From Myxococcales bacterium (lineage in GTDB: Bacteria > Myxococcota_A > Polyangia > Polyangiales > Polyangiaceae), in assembly GCA_025359105.1 (NCBI GenBank), contig JANYHK010000082.1, positions 1-47,201 on the forward strand: DNA of 47,201 nt. Direction: 5' to 3'. The notes beneath the pieces were generated by a model, which made no database searches, was not told where the DNA came from, and saw nothing but the letters and a program-made list of their open reading frames with translations. Below are positions 24,155 through 32,582 of the stretch, piece by piece; the first letter of the stretch is position 1, and every line of letters begins with the position of its first letter. The position numbers and the translations under genes are program-made.

Positions 24155-26968
24155 GTGGCGGAAGCGAAGGGGCAATCGTCGGCGACGCTGGATTCGGCGA
24201 CGCATCTAGATCCGCGCGAGCGGCTCGATCCTCCGGGCGAGGACCTCACCGGCCGACGTTTGCTCCACTTCCACATCGTCGAGCGTCTCGGCGCGGGCGG
24301 GATGGGCGTCGTGTACAAGGCGATCGACGAGAAGCTCCGCCGCCCGGTGGCCCTCAAGGTGCTCGCGGCGAAATACCTGGTCGACGATCGCAACAAGGAG
24401 CTCATTTTCCGGGAGGCCCGCAGCGCAGCCGCCGTGCACCACCCCAACATCGCGACGATCTACGACGTGCACAATGTGCCCCAGGCGGCGTTCCTGGCCA
24501 TGGAGTTCGTGGACGGCGAGACCTTGCGGGCGCGCATCGAGCGCGGGCGCCTGCCGTCCGAGGACGCGCTCTCCATCACGCGGCAGATCGTCGAGGGCCT
24601 CGCGTGCGCCCACGAGGCCGGCGTCGTCCATCGTGACGTGAAGCCCGAGAACGTGATGCTGTCCAGCGACGGACGAGTGAAGCTCCTCGATTTCGGGCTC
24701 GCCAAGGTGATCGACGTCGACGAACCGCTGGTCGGCGAGAGCGAGAGCCGCACCTCGGCGAATGCCGTCGCCCTTGCGCCGACGCTGCCCGCGAGCTCGA
24801 AGTCGACGGCGCGGGGTCGTGTCATGGGCACGCCGATCTACATGGCACCGGAACAAGCGCGCGGCGAGCCCGTGGACGCGCGCGCGGACGTGTTCGCGCT
24901 CGGCGTCGTTCTGTACGAGATGCTCACCGGGAAGGCGCCGTTCGTGCTCCCCGCTCCGTCGGAGCAACATGGGCGGGCCAAAACGGGGGACTGGACCGCG
25001 CGCAAGATCGCTTCGCTGCGGCGCCTCACCGACAAAGCGACGGCGCGCCTCGTACACCGGTGCCTCGAGCCAGATCCCTCCCTGCGTTTCGCCGACGCCT
25101 CCGAGCTGTCGAGCGCGCTGAGAGCGATCGACGCCGGCGGACACCGCCGCAAGCGGGGATGGGCGCTGCTGGCGGCGCCGGCGGCCGTCGCGATCGGCTT
25201 GGGCTGGCTCGCCGTTCGTTTCGGCGTCGAGCGCACCCCCTCCAGCACGCCTCGCGCCCCGACGACGCTCACCGGAGCCCCGCCCTCGACGTGGACGGAG
25301 AGAAGGGTGACCTCGCTCGAGCAGAACGTCGTCGTGAACGCGATCGCGTTGTCACACGATCGTGGCCGCGTTGCGTTCGTCGCCGACAACACGCTCTGGG
25401 TGCAGCAGATCGCGAGCGGAGACCGCTCGAAGCTCGGGCCCGTCGAGCGTCCCGTGGGGTACGCCTATTCGCTCGACTGGTTCCCCGGCGACCGGGAAAT
25501 CCTGGTCGGAAGCGCGGGCAATCCGCTCGATGCCATCGATGTCAAGACCCGCGCGCGTCGACGGATTCGTACCGATGCCGTCCTTGCCAAGCTCTCCCCG
25601 GACGCGACGCGCCTCGCCTTGCGCGTGTCGCCTTCGCTTCTGCGCGTCGAGGGTCTGGAAGGGCAGTCCGACGCTTCACTCTCCGTCGATATTCCAATCC
25701 CGCCGGAGCGTCACATCCTCGACGTGGCGTGGGCCCCGACGGAGGGGCGGCTGGCGCTGCTGACGCTCGGTCCGCACAGAGGAGAGGAGGAGATCTACGT
25801 CGCGACACTGGACGGCGCAGCGCCTCACGCCGTCGTTCATGGCCAGCTCCTGGATCGCGACGGGTCGTCCGGCCTCGCGTGGCGGTCGAACGATCGTCTC
25901 CTCTTCACGCGGCGCGATGCGAGCGCCGGGGGAACCGTCCTGGCCGAGCTCGTGCTCGATCGGAACGTCGAGCCCGTCGCGGATCCCCTCGTCGTCCGGC
26001 GCTGGGCGGGCGCGGACCCGTGGGGCATCGTCGTCGTGGGCGATACGCTCGCGTTCGTGTTGAACGAAATGCAGGACGACGTCTTCGTCGGCGGCCTGTC
26101 GCCCACCGGAGACCGCCTGGTTCGCGCGCTCGAACGAGCGACGCAATCCGACTCGAACGACGCGCTCGTCGATTGGACGTCCGGTTCGCGATTCGCGTTC
26201 GTGTCGAACCGGCGTGGCGGCGCGAAGGTCGGGATCTTCGTGCAGGATGTGTTCGCCGAAACGCCGCAGCTGGTGAGCCTCGGCCCGCCATCGTACTCTG
26301 CGCGAGGGGTCGAGCTGACGGACGCGCAGCATGCGCTCTTCTGGCGAGGCGATGCCGCCGCGGTGCCGTCCACGTGTGAGCTCGTCAGCACGTCTCTGGA
26401 GGACGGCAGCGATCGCGTCGCGCTGAGCGGCGTGCCCCGCCGGTCCTCGCACCCGGACATTCCGAGCTGCGGGTCGCGTTTCTCGTGCGCGGGGGGCCGA
26501 TGCGTGACCGAGGAGGACGGCACGCTTCGGTGGCTCGATCCCGCCACCGGACGAACTTCGGCGTACCCGCACGGGGCGTTGGGATCCGAAGCTGCGCCGC
26601 TCATCGCCTTTGCCCTCGCGCGTGATGGCCGGGTGGCTGCCAGCTTCGGCGCGCGCGCGACGGTGGTTCGGCCAGACGGCACAATCGATGGTGAGCTGCC
26701 GATGCCTGCAGAAGCGCGGCTCGTCTCCGCGATGTCCTTCGCGCCCGACGGTCGTAGGGTCGTCGCGACGTTCTCCTCGACGGTTCCCGCGACGACAGGT
26801 CTCGCGATCCTGGACGTCTCCGGCGTCGCCCGGGTTCTGACGGCGCCCGACGGACGGTGGCGCGGGAACCCGCGGGTGTCGCCCGATGGGCGCTCGATCG
26901 CCGTCACGGTGCGGGCGCGACAGGAGAACATTGGGTTGCTCGAGCTCACCGCGGCCACGGACCCCTGA
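24155..26968 (+). CDS. Ser/Thr protein kinase with C-terminal beta-propeller (TolB/PD40-like)
   Basis: The 937-aa protein has a complete Hanks kinase domain: GAGGMGVVYKA (46-56), VALK (K68), HRDVKPEN (159-166), DFG (179-181) and APEQ (231-234). A membrane helix (about 334-356) follows. The outer half (about 370-937) repeats blades of the WD40/TolB-PD40 type (LSHDRGRVAFVADNTLWVQQ, LAWRSNDRLLFTRRDA, VSPDGRSIAVTVRARQENIG). The propeller would sense a protein or cell-wall ligand. Several Cys lie in one blade (SCGSRFSCAGGRCV). The GTG start has TAACCT 8 nt upstream. Its 3' end overlaps the convergent small lipoprotein gene by 23 bp. Confidence 0.92.
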   Translation: MAEAKGQSSATLDSATHLDPRERLDPPGEDLTGRRLLHFHIVERLGAGGMGVVYKAIDEKLRRPVALKVLAAKYLVDDRNKELIFREARSAAAVHHPNIATIYDVHNVPQAAFLAMEFVDGETLRARIERGRLPSEDALSITRQIVEGLACAHEAGVVHRDVKPENVMLSSDGRVKLLDFGLAKVIDVDEPLVGESESRTSANAVALAPTLPASSKSTARGRVMGTPIYMAPEQARGEPVDARADVFALGVVLYEMLTGKAPFVLPAPSEQHGRAKTGDWTARKIASLRRLTDKATARLVHRCLEPDPSLRFADASELSSALRAIDAGGHRRKRGWALLAAPAAVAIGLGWLAVRFGVERTPSSTPRAPTTLTGAPPSTWTERRVTSLEQNVVVNAIALSHDRGRVAFVADNTLWVQQIASGDRSKLGPVERPVGYAYSLDWFPGDREILVGSAGNPLDAIDVKTRARRRIRTDAVLAKLSPDATRLALRVSPSLLRVEGLEGQSDASLSVDIPIPPERHILDVAWAPTEGRLALLTLGPHRGEEEIYVATLDGAAPHAVVHGQLLDRDGSSGLAWRSNDRLLFTRRDASAGGTVLAELVLDRNVEPVADPLVVRRWAGADPWGIVVVGDTLAFVLNEMQDDVFVGGLSPTGDRLVRALERATQSDSNDALVDWTSGSRFAFVSNRRGGAKVGIFVQDVFAETPQLVSLGPPSYSARGVELTDAQHALFWRGDAAAVPSTCELVSTSLEDGSDRVALSGVPRRSSHPDIPSCGSRFSCAGGRCVTEEDGTLRWLDPATGRTSAYPHGALGSEAAPLIAFALARDGRVAASFGARATVVRPDGTIDGELPMPAEARLVSAMSFAPDGRRVVATFSSTVPATTGLAILDVSGVARVLTAPDGRWRGNPRVSPDGRSIAVTVRARQENIGLLELTAATDP

Positions 26969-27155
26969 AGGGCGGGTCTGCCGTGCGATCGCGGCGCAGG
27001 CGGATCGCGACCCACGCGCGGGAGGGCGACCCCGCGTGCTCGGGTGGTGCCGTGCTCGACGTGCCGGGGTCACGGGGGACGGGGTCCTCCGCGTCGCCCC
27101 CGCAGCCGAACGTCGCGGCTGCGAGAACGCAGATCCATGGGATGAGTACCTTCAT
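26946..27155 (-). CDS. Small lipoprotein overlapping the kinase 3' end
   Basis: The 69-aa product starts MKVLIPWICVLAAATFGC, a lipoprotein signal with Cys at 18, then GGDAEDPVPRDPGTSSTAPP and a basic tail. AAAGGAA lies 4 nt before the ATG at 27155. It resembles the lipoprotein at 16689-16889 around the lipidated Cys. The last 23 bp overlap the convergent kinase gene, so antisense pairing of the two mRNA ends is possible. It could be an envelope ligand for the kinase propeller, but only position supports that. Confidence 0.6.
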   Translation of the reverse strand: MKVLIPWICVLAAATFGCGGDAEDPVPRDPGTSSTAPPEHAGSPSRAWVAIRLRRDRTADPPFRGPWPR

Positions 27156-27286
27156 GTTTTCCTTTCGATGCCCGAAGCGGGCGTCGCCCGCCTCGAGCAC
27201 CAAGCGTGCCGGCGGCGACGATCGCCCAAACCGCGACGACCGCTCGCTGGACATCGACGACGTGACGCAGTCGGGGGAGAGCGATC

Positions 27287-27433
27287 CTACGTATCCGTCC
27301 GAGGGCCGACGGCGGCGCCCTCGGGGCCGCGATACCAGAGGTTCGCCAGATCGGTGCCGCGCGCCAGGACCCAGTCGCGGCAGACCTGCGGTCCGAAGTG
27401 CGAATCGGCATCCTCTGCGACCTCTGGGAACAT
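27287..27433 (-). CDS. Possible short ORF or gene remnant
   Basis: A 48-codon frame from ATG reads MFPEVAEDADSHFGPQVCRD and then WVLARGTDLANLWYRGPEG, with natural protein composition. The same frame extends upstream without a stop (PSCHTETADLLT). It is too short and too isolated to name. No ribosome-binding site is evident, so it may be the end of a decayed gene. Confidence 0.3.
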   Translation of the reverse strand: MFPEVAEDADSHFGPQVCRDWVLARGTDLANLWYRGPEGAAVGPRTDT

Positions 27434-27494
27434 GGTCAGGAGATCTGCAGTCTCCGTGTGGCACGAGGGCTGCGGTGCGGCGCCGACTCCGACG

Positions 27495-27644
27495 TCAGCG
27501 CAGTTTGGCGCGCAGCTTCTCTTTGAGTCGCTCGAAGCGCTTGGGCGTCATGCTTCGTCGTGCCTCGGCGAGGCGATCGAGGTTCGCGGGCTTCAGGTGG
27601 GCCGCGGTCGTCACGCCGACGATCGCCAGGTCGACCGCTGCGCG
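27495..27644 (-). pseudogene. Aldo/keto reductase C-terminal remnant
   Basis: The last 49 codons of a minus-strand frame (RAAVDLAIVGVTTAAHLKPA, then NLDRLAEARRSMTPKRFERL) resemble the C terminus of aldo/keto reductases, where VDLAIVG..T.AHL precedes the final helices. Upstream codons in the same frame are Arg-rich noise. The barrel and the catalytic Tyr and Lys are absent, so only a tail survives. It sits in a zone of broken genes before the truncated ClpS. Confidence 0.4.
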
Positions 27645-27900
27645 CCGTGATCGGTGCCGCCGGGCGCGCCGCGATCGCAACGTGCTGATGACGCCGACAG
27701 GGGCGCCGACTCGGCCGACCGTTTGAAATAGCTCGCCTTTTCCGCGCCGTAGTTTTTTTTCGAGAATCGGCCTCACAACGGTCGGAAGCGGGCGTCTACC
27801 AGTCGAACCCGATGAGTTGCGTCGACGACCCACATTCCCCCGGCCAACGCCTTCACTTGGCCCACGGCGGCGGAGAACAGCTGAAAACCGCGCATAGTCC
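27645..27900. other. Degraded spacer with a T8 run
   Basis: No gene is supported. The stretch includes TTTTTTTT at 27753-27760, unusual in such GC-rich DNA, next to other short AT runs (GAAATAGC, CCTTTTCC). No GC-rich stem directly precedes the T run, so it is not called a terminator. Confidence 0.35.
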
Positions 27901-28137
27901 GTGGACTACACGACCAAATGGTTCGTGGTCATGGTCCTCGAGCGGTTCTTCCACATGAGCGAGACGTCGGCGCTGACGTTCATGCTCGCCGTCCACGAGA
28001 AGGGCAAGGGCGTCGCCGGCGTGTACACGCGCGAGATCGCCGAGACGAAGGCGGCCCAGATCATGGACTTCGCGCGCGCGAACGAGATGCCGCTCCTCGT
28101 CACCGCCGAGCCCGACGAGGACGGTGACGAGCCCTGA
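27901..28137 (+). pseudogene. clpS: ClpS-like adaptor lacking its N-terminal strand
   Basis: The 78-codon frame matches ClpS, the adaptor that delivers N-degron substrates to ClpA(P): DYTTKWFVVMVLERFF, LAVHEKGKGVAGVYTREIAE and KAAQIMDFARANEMPLLVTA. The His of the LAVH motif is kept. The protein starts only at DYTT, and an in-frame TAG at 27895 blocks extension. The usual first strand with YKV.L.NDD, which supplies the Asn-Asp that holds the substrate amino group, is therefore missing. The frame is otherwise clean, so truncation may be recent or the product may be altered rather than dead. No clpA gene is adjacent. It converges on the LamG-like gene with a 6-nt gap. Confidence 0.75.
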
Positions 28138-28143
28138 ACGATC

Positions 28144-29214
28144 TCATGGATACCGCGCCGCGAAGTACTGCGAGACGGCGAGGCGCTCCGCCGGCGTCAA
28201 GGCGTGGTCGTAGACGAGAAGTTCGCCGAGCTCTGCGCCGGTAAAGCCGGCGACGCCGGCGCCGATCGCCGTCACGTTCGCGGTGGAGAAGTCCTCCACC
28301 GTTCCGTTGCCGAGCCCGCCTGCGGTTCGCGTGAGCGTCGTGTCGACGCCGTCGACCGCGTAGGCGAGGACGCCGGGCAGGGCGCCGCCCGGCGTGAAGC
28401 TGCTGATGGAAAACACGTGGCTGCGCGGGTTCGCGGAGGTGGCGACGTTCGAGTCGTAAGCGTTGTTCGTCACGTAGACGCCCTCGCGGCTCCCCGCTGT
28501 GCTGAACGTGTTCGCGTCGAGCCCGAAATACGTGCCGGCGCTGCCGGTCGCGCCTTGGATGAAGTATTGGAAGCGCCGCGTCGTGTCGACCGTGCGTCCG
28601 AACGCGGCGATGGTTCGGCCCGACGTGGCGGCGAGGCCGATCACGTCGGGGCGGTAGAGGTGGTGGTTGGGACCGATGAACGACACACCGGGCTTTCCTT
28701 TGATGCCTGTCGCATCGAGCGCCGGAGGGGTTGCGCTTCCTGGTGCGAACGGGTGCGTCTTGCCGCTGATGTCGTCCCATCGGCACACGGCGCCGCCGTC
28801 GAGCGTCGCCAGGCCCATGTCCGCGCGGAGCCACAGCGCCAGACCCGTGGCCGGCAGACCGGCGTCTGCCGGATCGACGACGAGCCCCGTCGGCAAGGGG
28901 CAGCCCGCGTCGTCGAAGCCGGGACCGGTGTCGGCCGCGTCTTTCGCGTCGGTCGCGGCGTCGGCGGCATCCGCGGCATCGGCGGCATCGTTGCCAGCGC
29001 CGGCGTCACTTGCGTCCGCGGTGGCGACGTCCGCTTCCACGTCGCCCGCGGCGTCTGCGGTCGTGCCGGTGTCGCGGCCCGTGGTGACGTCGACCGAAGC
29101 ATCGAGCGGCGCCGACGCGTCGGGGCCGCCGTTGTTGGTCGAGTCATCGACGCACGCGCCGTACGCCACTGCCGAGAACGCGACGAGAATCAGGCCGAGC
29201 TTGCGGACATCCAT
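28144..29214 (-). CDS. Lipoprotein with Asp/Ala linker and LamG/concanavalin-like domain
   Basis: The 356-aa protein has a lipoprotein signal (MDVRKLGLILVAFSAVAYGA, Cys at 21) and an Asp/Ala/Thr-rich disordered linker to about residue 100. A jelly-roll lectin/LamG-like domain follows (LALWLRADMGLATLDGG, then FQYFIQGATGSAGTYFGLDA; ending TGAELGELLVYDHALTPAER). Such domains bind sugars or proteins at the cell surface. The ATG at 29214 begins the signal; the frame is open upstream but Arg-rich. TACATT lies 7 nt upstream and CAATGAACG, part of the operator-like sites at 2971 and 9921, just before that. Confidence 0.85.
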   Translation of the reverse strand: MDVRKLGLILVAFSAVAYGACVDDSTNNGGPDASAPLDASVDVTTGRDTGTTADAAGDVEADVATADASDAGAGNDAADAADAADAATDAKDAADTGPGFDDAGCPLPTGLVVDPADAGLPATGLALWLRADMGLATLDGGAVCRWDDISGKTHPFAPGSATPPALDATGIKGKPGVSFIGPNHHLYRPDVIGLAATSGRTIAAFGRTVDTTRRFQYFIQGATGSAGTYFGLDANTFSTAGSREGVYVTNNAYDSNVATSANPRSHVFSISSFTPGGALPGVLAYAVDGVDTTLTRTAGGLGNGTVEDFSTANVTAIGAGVAGFTGAELGELLVYDHALTPAERLAVSQYFAARYP

Positions 29215-29221
29215 CGTGCCG

Positions 29222-29236
29222 AATGTACGTTCATTG
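29222..29236 (-). promoter_or_regulatory. -10 box (TACATT) with partial operator CAATGAACG
   Basis: On the minus strand CAATGAACG (29236-29228) is followed directly by TACATT (29227-29222), 7 nt before the ATG at 29214. CAATGAACG is identical to part of site 2 at 9939-9947. The full GTTCA pair is not present. Confidence 0.4.
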
Positions 29237-29386
29237 CCGCACGAACACGAACGGGATTTGCACGGTCTTCGTCTCGCCCGGCGCCGGGAAGAAACACGCC
29301 GGATTCGCACGCGGGTTTCGTCATTGGCAGAACGCCGCAAGAGGAGCCCGACAGATCACCGGCGGGCCTGACCACCAACGGTGTGT

Positions 29387-30122
29387 CTACAAAAGTCGAA
29401 GCTTGGACTCCACCTCCGACTGCTCGAACCCGTCGGCCTGCTGGGATTCGACCAAAGCGGCGATCGCGCCGGCGAGGTTGGGATCCGGAGTCCGCCGCTC
29501 GACCACCTCGCCGTCGGGATACCCGATCCGGATGTGGACATGGTTGTTGAGCCCCGCGACACTCCACGTCCGGCCATCTGGATGAACGTACGTCTGCCAC
29601 GCGACCGGCGGCTGTCGTGGTGGTGGCCGGGTAGTTCGGCGCTTCCGCCACTCGAATGGCAGGATCCGGACTCGGGTATCCCGGCTACCATCCCATTCGT
29701 AGGCAACGCCTTCGTCGCGGAGGGCCGTAACGACCGCGCGCGCGATCTTCAGATCGTCATCGGGCTCACCGTTGACCGCGCCGAACCCGAGCGACAAGCC
29801 TTGGCCGGCGATCCCACGCTCGGTGTCCTGGGAATGAAAGTACGTCCCACCAAGCGTGTTCCTGGCACGGGTCGCGCGACGATCGATCTCCGCGAGCACC
29901 TCGGCCCACGCCGTGGCATGGGTGCCTCCAACGTTCTGCAGCGCGAGGATCCCGCGCTTGGTCAGGCGGGCGAACGCTTCATCGATCGCGTCGTTGATCG
30001 TGCGGTGCTTCCACTTGCGTTCACGGAGCCTGTCCTGCGCGCGCGAGGGCGTTGGCGTGGAGTTGATGCGCGTAGTCCCGAGCGATCGTCGCCGAATCAC
30101 CGACGCGTTCCCAGATCGGCAT
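29387..30122 (-). pseudogene. DUF6891-like protein with a frameshift near the N terminus
   Basis: A minus-strand ATG at 30122 gives MPIWERVGDSATIARDYAHQ followed by LHANALARAGQAP and a stop at 30021. The following frame, one base over, reads DRLRERKWKHRTINDAIDEA and continues to 29387. Skipping one base in the GCGCGCGC tract near 30036-30047 gives a continuous protein of about 244 aa. The second part (GILALQNVGGTHATAWAEVL, TYFHSQDTERGIAGQGLSL, VAYEWDGSRDTRVRIL) resembles DUF6891, a domain of unknown function. The C-terminal 70 residues are a separate basic region. A dinucleotide slip, real or sequencing, is the simplest cause. TAGGGT lies 6 nt before the ATG. Confidence 0.65.
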
Positions 30123-30128
30123 TGGTGG

Positions 30129-30134
30129 ACCCTA
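30129..30134 (-). promoter_or_regulatory. Candidate -10 box (TAGGGT)
   Basis: TAGGGT on the minus strand ends 6 nt before the ATG at 30122 and supports that start over the upstream codon of the longer frame. Confidence 0.35.
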
Positions 30135-30233
30135 CCTCCCCTTCCGCCTCTCAGCGGTCGTTTCGGTAGGCCGTGCGCCTGCATGTTGCATTGCGAAGCA
30201 TCATTGGCATGCTTCGTGGAAAAAGTGACGCGC

Positions 30234-31043
30234 TCAGAATCGGAGCTCGCCGCGCGACAGAGCTGCGCGCGATTCGCTCGCGTCGCGTCCGAGGAAGAGG
30301 ACGCCCGCGGCCCCGACGCAGACGATGCCCACGGCGAGCGCGACGTCGGACACGACGAAGCGCGTCTTCACCGACGTGACGTCCGACGCCGAGCACGTCC
30401 GATGCGCGGCGCACGGTGCGGCCTCGAGGGCGGACAGATCGGAGCCGGCTCCGAATCCTACGATCGCCGACGACGACAGCGCGACAACGCCAGCCCCGGC
30501 CAGGACGATCGACGCCCACGGCAACGGGCGCGAAGATCCCGGGGAGGGCGACGGCGGAAGCGGCGGGGGAGTTGGCTTGGACCGCTCGCCGAGCTGGACG
30601 GCGACGGGGCGGTTCTTCTCGGCCGAGCGCAGGACCACGCGCACCTCGGCGTGACGAGTGCCCGCGTCGAACGACAGGATGTGTGGCCCTGGATCGAGCG
30701 AGAACGGCAAGCCGTCGAGCCGGGTTGCCACCACCCGTCCGTCCACCGATAGCCGCACGTCGTCGAGGTCGCCGCCCGCAGCGTCGCGGGCGCTGGCCAC
30801 GATGGTCGGCACCATCGCGTCCACGTCGCCGAGCCACTTGGCGCATTGCACCTTGACCACGGCCGGGCACGCGTCGCTGCCGCAGGTCACGAACTGCGCC
30901 CGCGCGGCGAGGAGGTGACCTTGGTCGCGCGAGACCTGCCCTCCTTCGGAGCTACCTAGGCACTCTGTGATGGACGGCTGCGCGCGGGCGATGGCGGGAG
31001 CCGACGTGACCAAGCCGACGAAGAGCGCGTGGCGGAGCTGCAC
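30234..31043 (-). CDS. Exported PEGA-like protein with two C-terminal membrane helices
   Basis: The 269-aa protein begins with a signal-like segment (ALFVGLVTSAPAIARAQP) and has a Cys-rich part with CLGSSEGGQ and CGSDACPAVVKVQCAKW. A PEGA-like beta domain follows (VRLSVDGRVVATRLDGLPFS, then LDPGPHILSFDAG), a Pro/Ser linker, and two hydrophobic helices (WASIVLAGAGVVALSSSAIV and VALAVGIVCVGAAGVLFLG). Such proteins accompany Ser/Thr kinase genes in myxobacteria, and here the kinase lies just upstream on the same strand. The GTG at 31043 is preferred because TACCAT lies 6 nt before it; a GTG at 31100 has AGGAGG only 1 nt away, too close to work well. Confidence 0.7.
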   Translation of the reverse strand: MQLRHALFVGLVTSAPAIARAQPSITECLGSSEGGQVSRDQGHLLAARAQFVTCGSDACPAVVKVQCAKWLGDVDAMVPTIVASARDAAGGDLDDVRLSVDGRVVATRLDGLPFSLDPGPHILSFDAGTRHAEVRVVLRSAEKNRPVAVQLGERSKPTPPPLPPSPSPGSSRPLPWASIVLAGAGVVALSSSAIVGFGAGSDLSALEAAPCAAHRTCSASDVTSVKTRFVVSDVALAVGIVCVGAAGVLFLGRDASESRAALSRGELRF

Positions 31044-31049
31044 GTATGG

Positions 31050-31055
31050 ATGGTA
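31050..31055 (-). promoter_or_regulatory. Candidate -10 box (TACCAT)
   Basis: TACCAT on the minus strand ends 6 nt before the GTG at 31043 and helps choose that start. Confidence 0.35.
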
Positions 31056-31121
31056 CGGCAGGCGTCGCCCACCTCCAAGCCAAGCGCCGAGCGCGCGCAC
31101 GCCTCCTGCGCTCGAATCGAG

Positions 31122-32483
31122 TCAGAAGCACTCTCGCTTCCACACCACGTGGCCCGCCGAATCGACCACGTACGCGGGATTGCAACCGGCGCGGCGCGCG
31201 TTCCCCGACGACGTCGGCCGCGGCGGCTGCCGGGCAGGTGGGCGGCGCGTCACCGGGGCTCCGTGCGACGCGGCCGGCTCGTCGATCGAGTCCGCCGGGG
31301 ACGGTGCGGGCGCCTCCGCCTTTGCGGGCGGCGGCGGCGGCGGCGCGACGATGACAGGGTCGCCCGCGGGGCGGCGGGCGAGCGTCGGAATTGCGACGGC
31401 GGTGGCGGCGAGCGCGCACGCCGAACCTACCGCAATCCAGAACAGGGGGCGGCGGCCGACGCGCGCCGGCTCCAACGTGGTGGGCGACGAATCGGTGGGC
31501 CCCGGTAGCGCGATCGGCTTCACGGCCGTCGCGCCGCTCTCGATCGCACGGACCTCCGCCCGCCGCCGCTCCAGGACGTCCCCCACGAGGCCGCCCAGCC
31601 ACTCGGCGACGGCGTCCTGGCGCGCCCTCGGCGCGGCGTCGTCGATCGCGCGTCGCATCTCGAGCGCGGTCGCGAAGCGCGCGCTCGGCTCGCGCTCCAG
31701 CGCGCGCATCACCGCATCCTCGAGCGCGGTGGGCACGAGGGCGCCTCGTCGGCTCGGCCGATCGACACGCGTGCTCAAAACGGCCGCGAGCGTCTCGTTC
31801 CGCGTCTTACCCGCGAAGAGGTGCGCGCCCACGAGCATCTCCCACAGGAGGATGCCGACCGCGAAGATGTCGGACTGCTGGCTCGTCTCGCCGTGCACCT
31901 GCTCGGGCGCCATGTACGAGAGCGTTCCTCGGAGGCCGCCCGGTTCGGTGGTGCGGGCGCGGCCGCGCGCCTTGGCGATCCCGAAATCGAGCACGCGCGC
32001 GATGCCATGCTCGTCGACGAGCACATTGTTCGGGGACAGGTCGCGGTGCACGAGCTCGAGGAGCTCGCCGTCCGTGTCGCGCGCCTCGTGCGCCGCGTGG
32101 AGCCCCTGGAGGACGTCGCACGCGATCGCAACCGCCACCGCCACGGGCAGGGCGTGCCCTAGCTGTCTCGCGCGCGCGAGCACGCGGGCCAGCGACTCGC
32201 CCAGGACGTACTCCATGACGAGCATGAGCTCGTCACCGCGCACCACCACGTCGATGATTTGGACGACGTTGGGGTGTCTCACACGCGCCGCCATCCGGGC
32301 TTCGTCGGCGAGCATGTCGCGTGCCTCGTGGTCGCTCGCGAGCTCCGGGCGGATCCGCTTGATCGCAACGATCCGCCCGAACCCGGTCGGGCTCGCCAAT
32401 CTGGCGAAGTGTACGGTGGCCATTCCGCCCGACGCGATCTCCCCATGGAGGACGTATTGAGAGGAGGGCGCCTCGATCGACAT
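31122..32483 (-). CDS. Membrane Ser/Thr protein kinase with Pro-rich outer tail
   Basis: The 453-aa kinase has a nucleotide loop ASGGMATVHFA (17-27), VAIK (K42), HRDLSPNN (146-153), DFG (166-168) and APEQ (192-195). A membrane helix (about 347-367) is followed by a Pro/Ala-rich tail and a short end with two Cys (GCNPAYVVDSAGHVVWKREC) that could form a disulfide outside. It is therefore a small receptor-type kinase. The ATG at 32483 has TATCCT 10 nt upstream. The PEGA-like gene follows 78 nt after the stop (or 21 nt with the alternative start), a common kinase-partner pairing. Confidence 0.9.
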   Translation of the reverse strand: MSIEAPSSQYVLHGEIASGGMATVHFARLASPTGFGRIVAIKRIRPELASDHEARDMLADEARMAARVRHPNVVQIIDVVVRGDELMLVMEYVLGESLARVLARARQLGHALPVAVAVAIACDVLQGLHAAHEARDTDGELLELVHRDLSPNNVLVDEHGIARVLDFGIAKARGRARTTEPGGLRGTLSYMAPEQVHGETSQQSDIFAVGILLWEMLVGAHLFAGKTRNETLAAVLSTRVDRPSRRGALVPTALEDAVMRALEREPSARFATALEMRRAIDDAAPRARQDAVAEWLGGLVGDVLERRRAEVRAIESGATAVKPIALPGPTDSSPTTLEPARVGRRPLFWIAVGSACALAATAVAIPTLARRPAGDPVIVAPPPPPPAKAEAPAPSPADSIDEPAASHGAPVTRRPPARQPPRPTSSGNARRAGCNPAYVVDSAGHVVWKRECF

Positions 32484-32493
32484 TCTGGAATGT

Positions 32494-32499
32494 AGGATA
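32494..32499 (-). promoter_or_regulatory. Candidate -10 box (TATCCT)
   Basis: TATCCT on the minus strand ends 10 nt before the ATG at 32483. A second near-match, TACATT, lies 5 nt before the ATG. Confidence 0.35.
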
Positions 32500-32582
32500 C
32501 ATCCCGGCGACGGGACGCGCCCGAATTGGGCTCACGCGTCTCGCTCCCCCTCCCCTCTTTTGACCGTCCTCGCGAGGCCCGT

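Noticed and set aside
27236-27300. DVTQSGESD phrase as an FHA-regulator N-terminal remnant
   Set aside because: It resembles residues 11-17 of the 17409 protein, but nothing further matches, so chance is likely.
27455-27475. Sigma-54 -24/-12 promoter (TGGCAC then CTGC)
   Set aside because: The -12 half lacks the TTGC core, and no gene start follows on that strand.
27753-27760. T8 run as an intrinsic terminator
   Set aside because: No GC-rich stem precedes it, and no plus-strand gene ends there.
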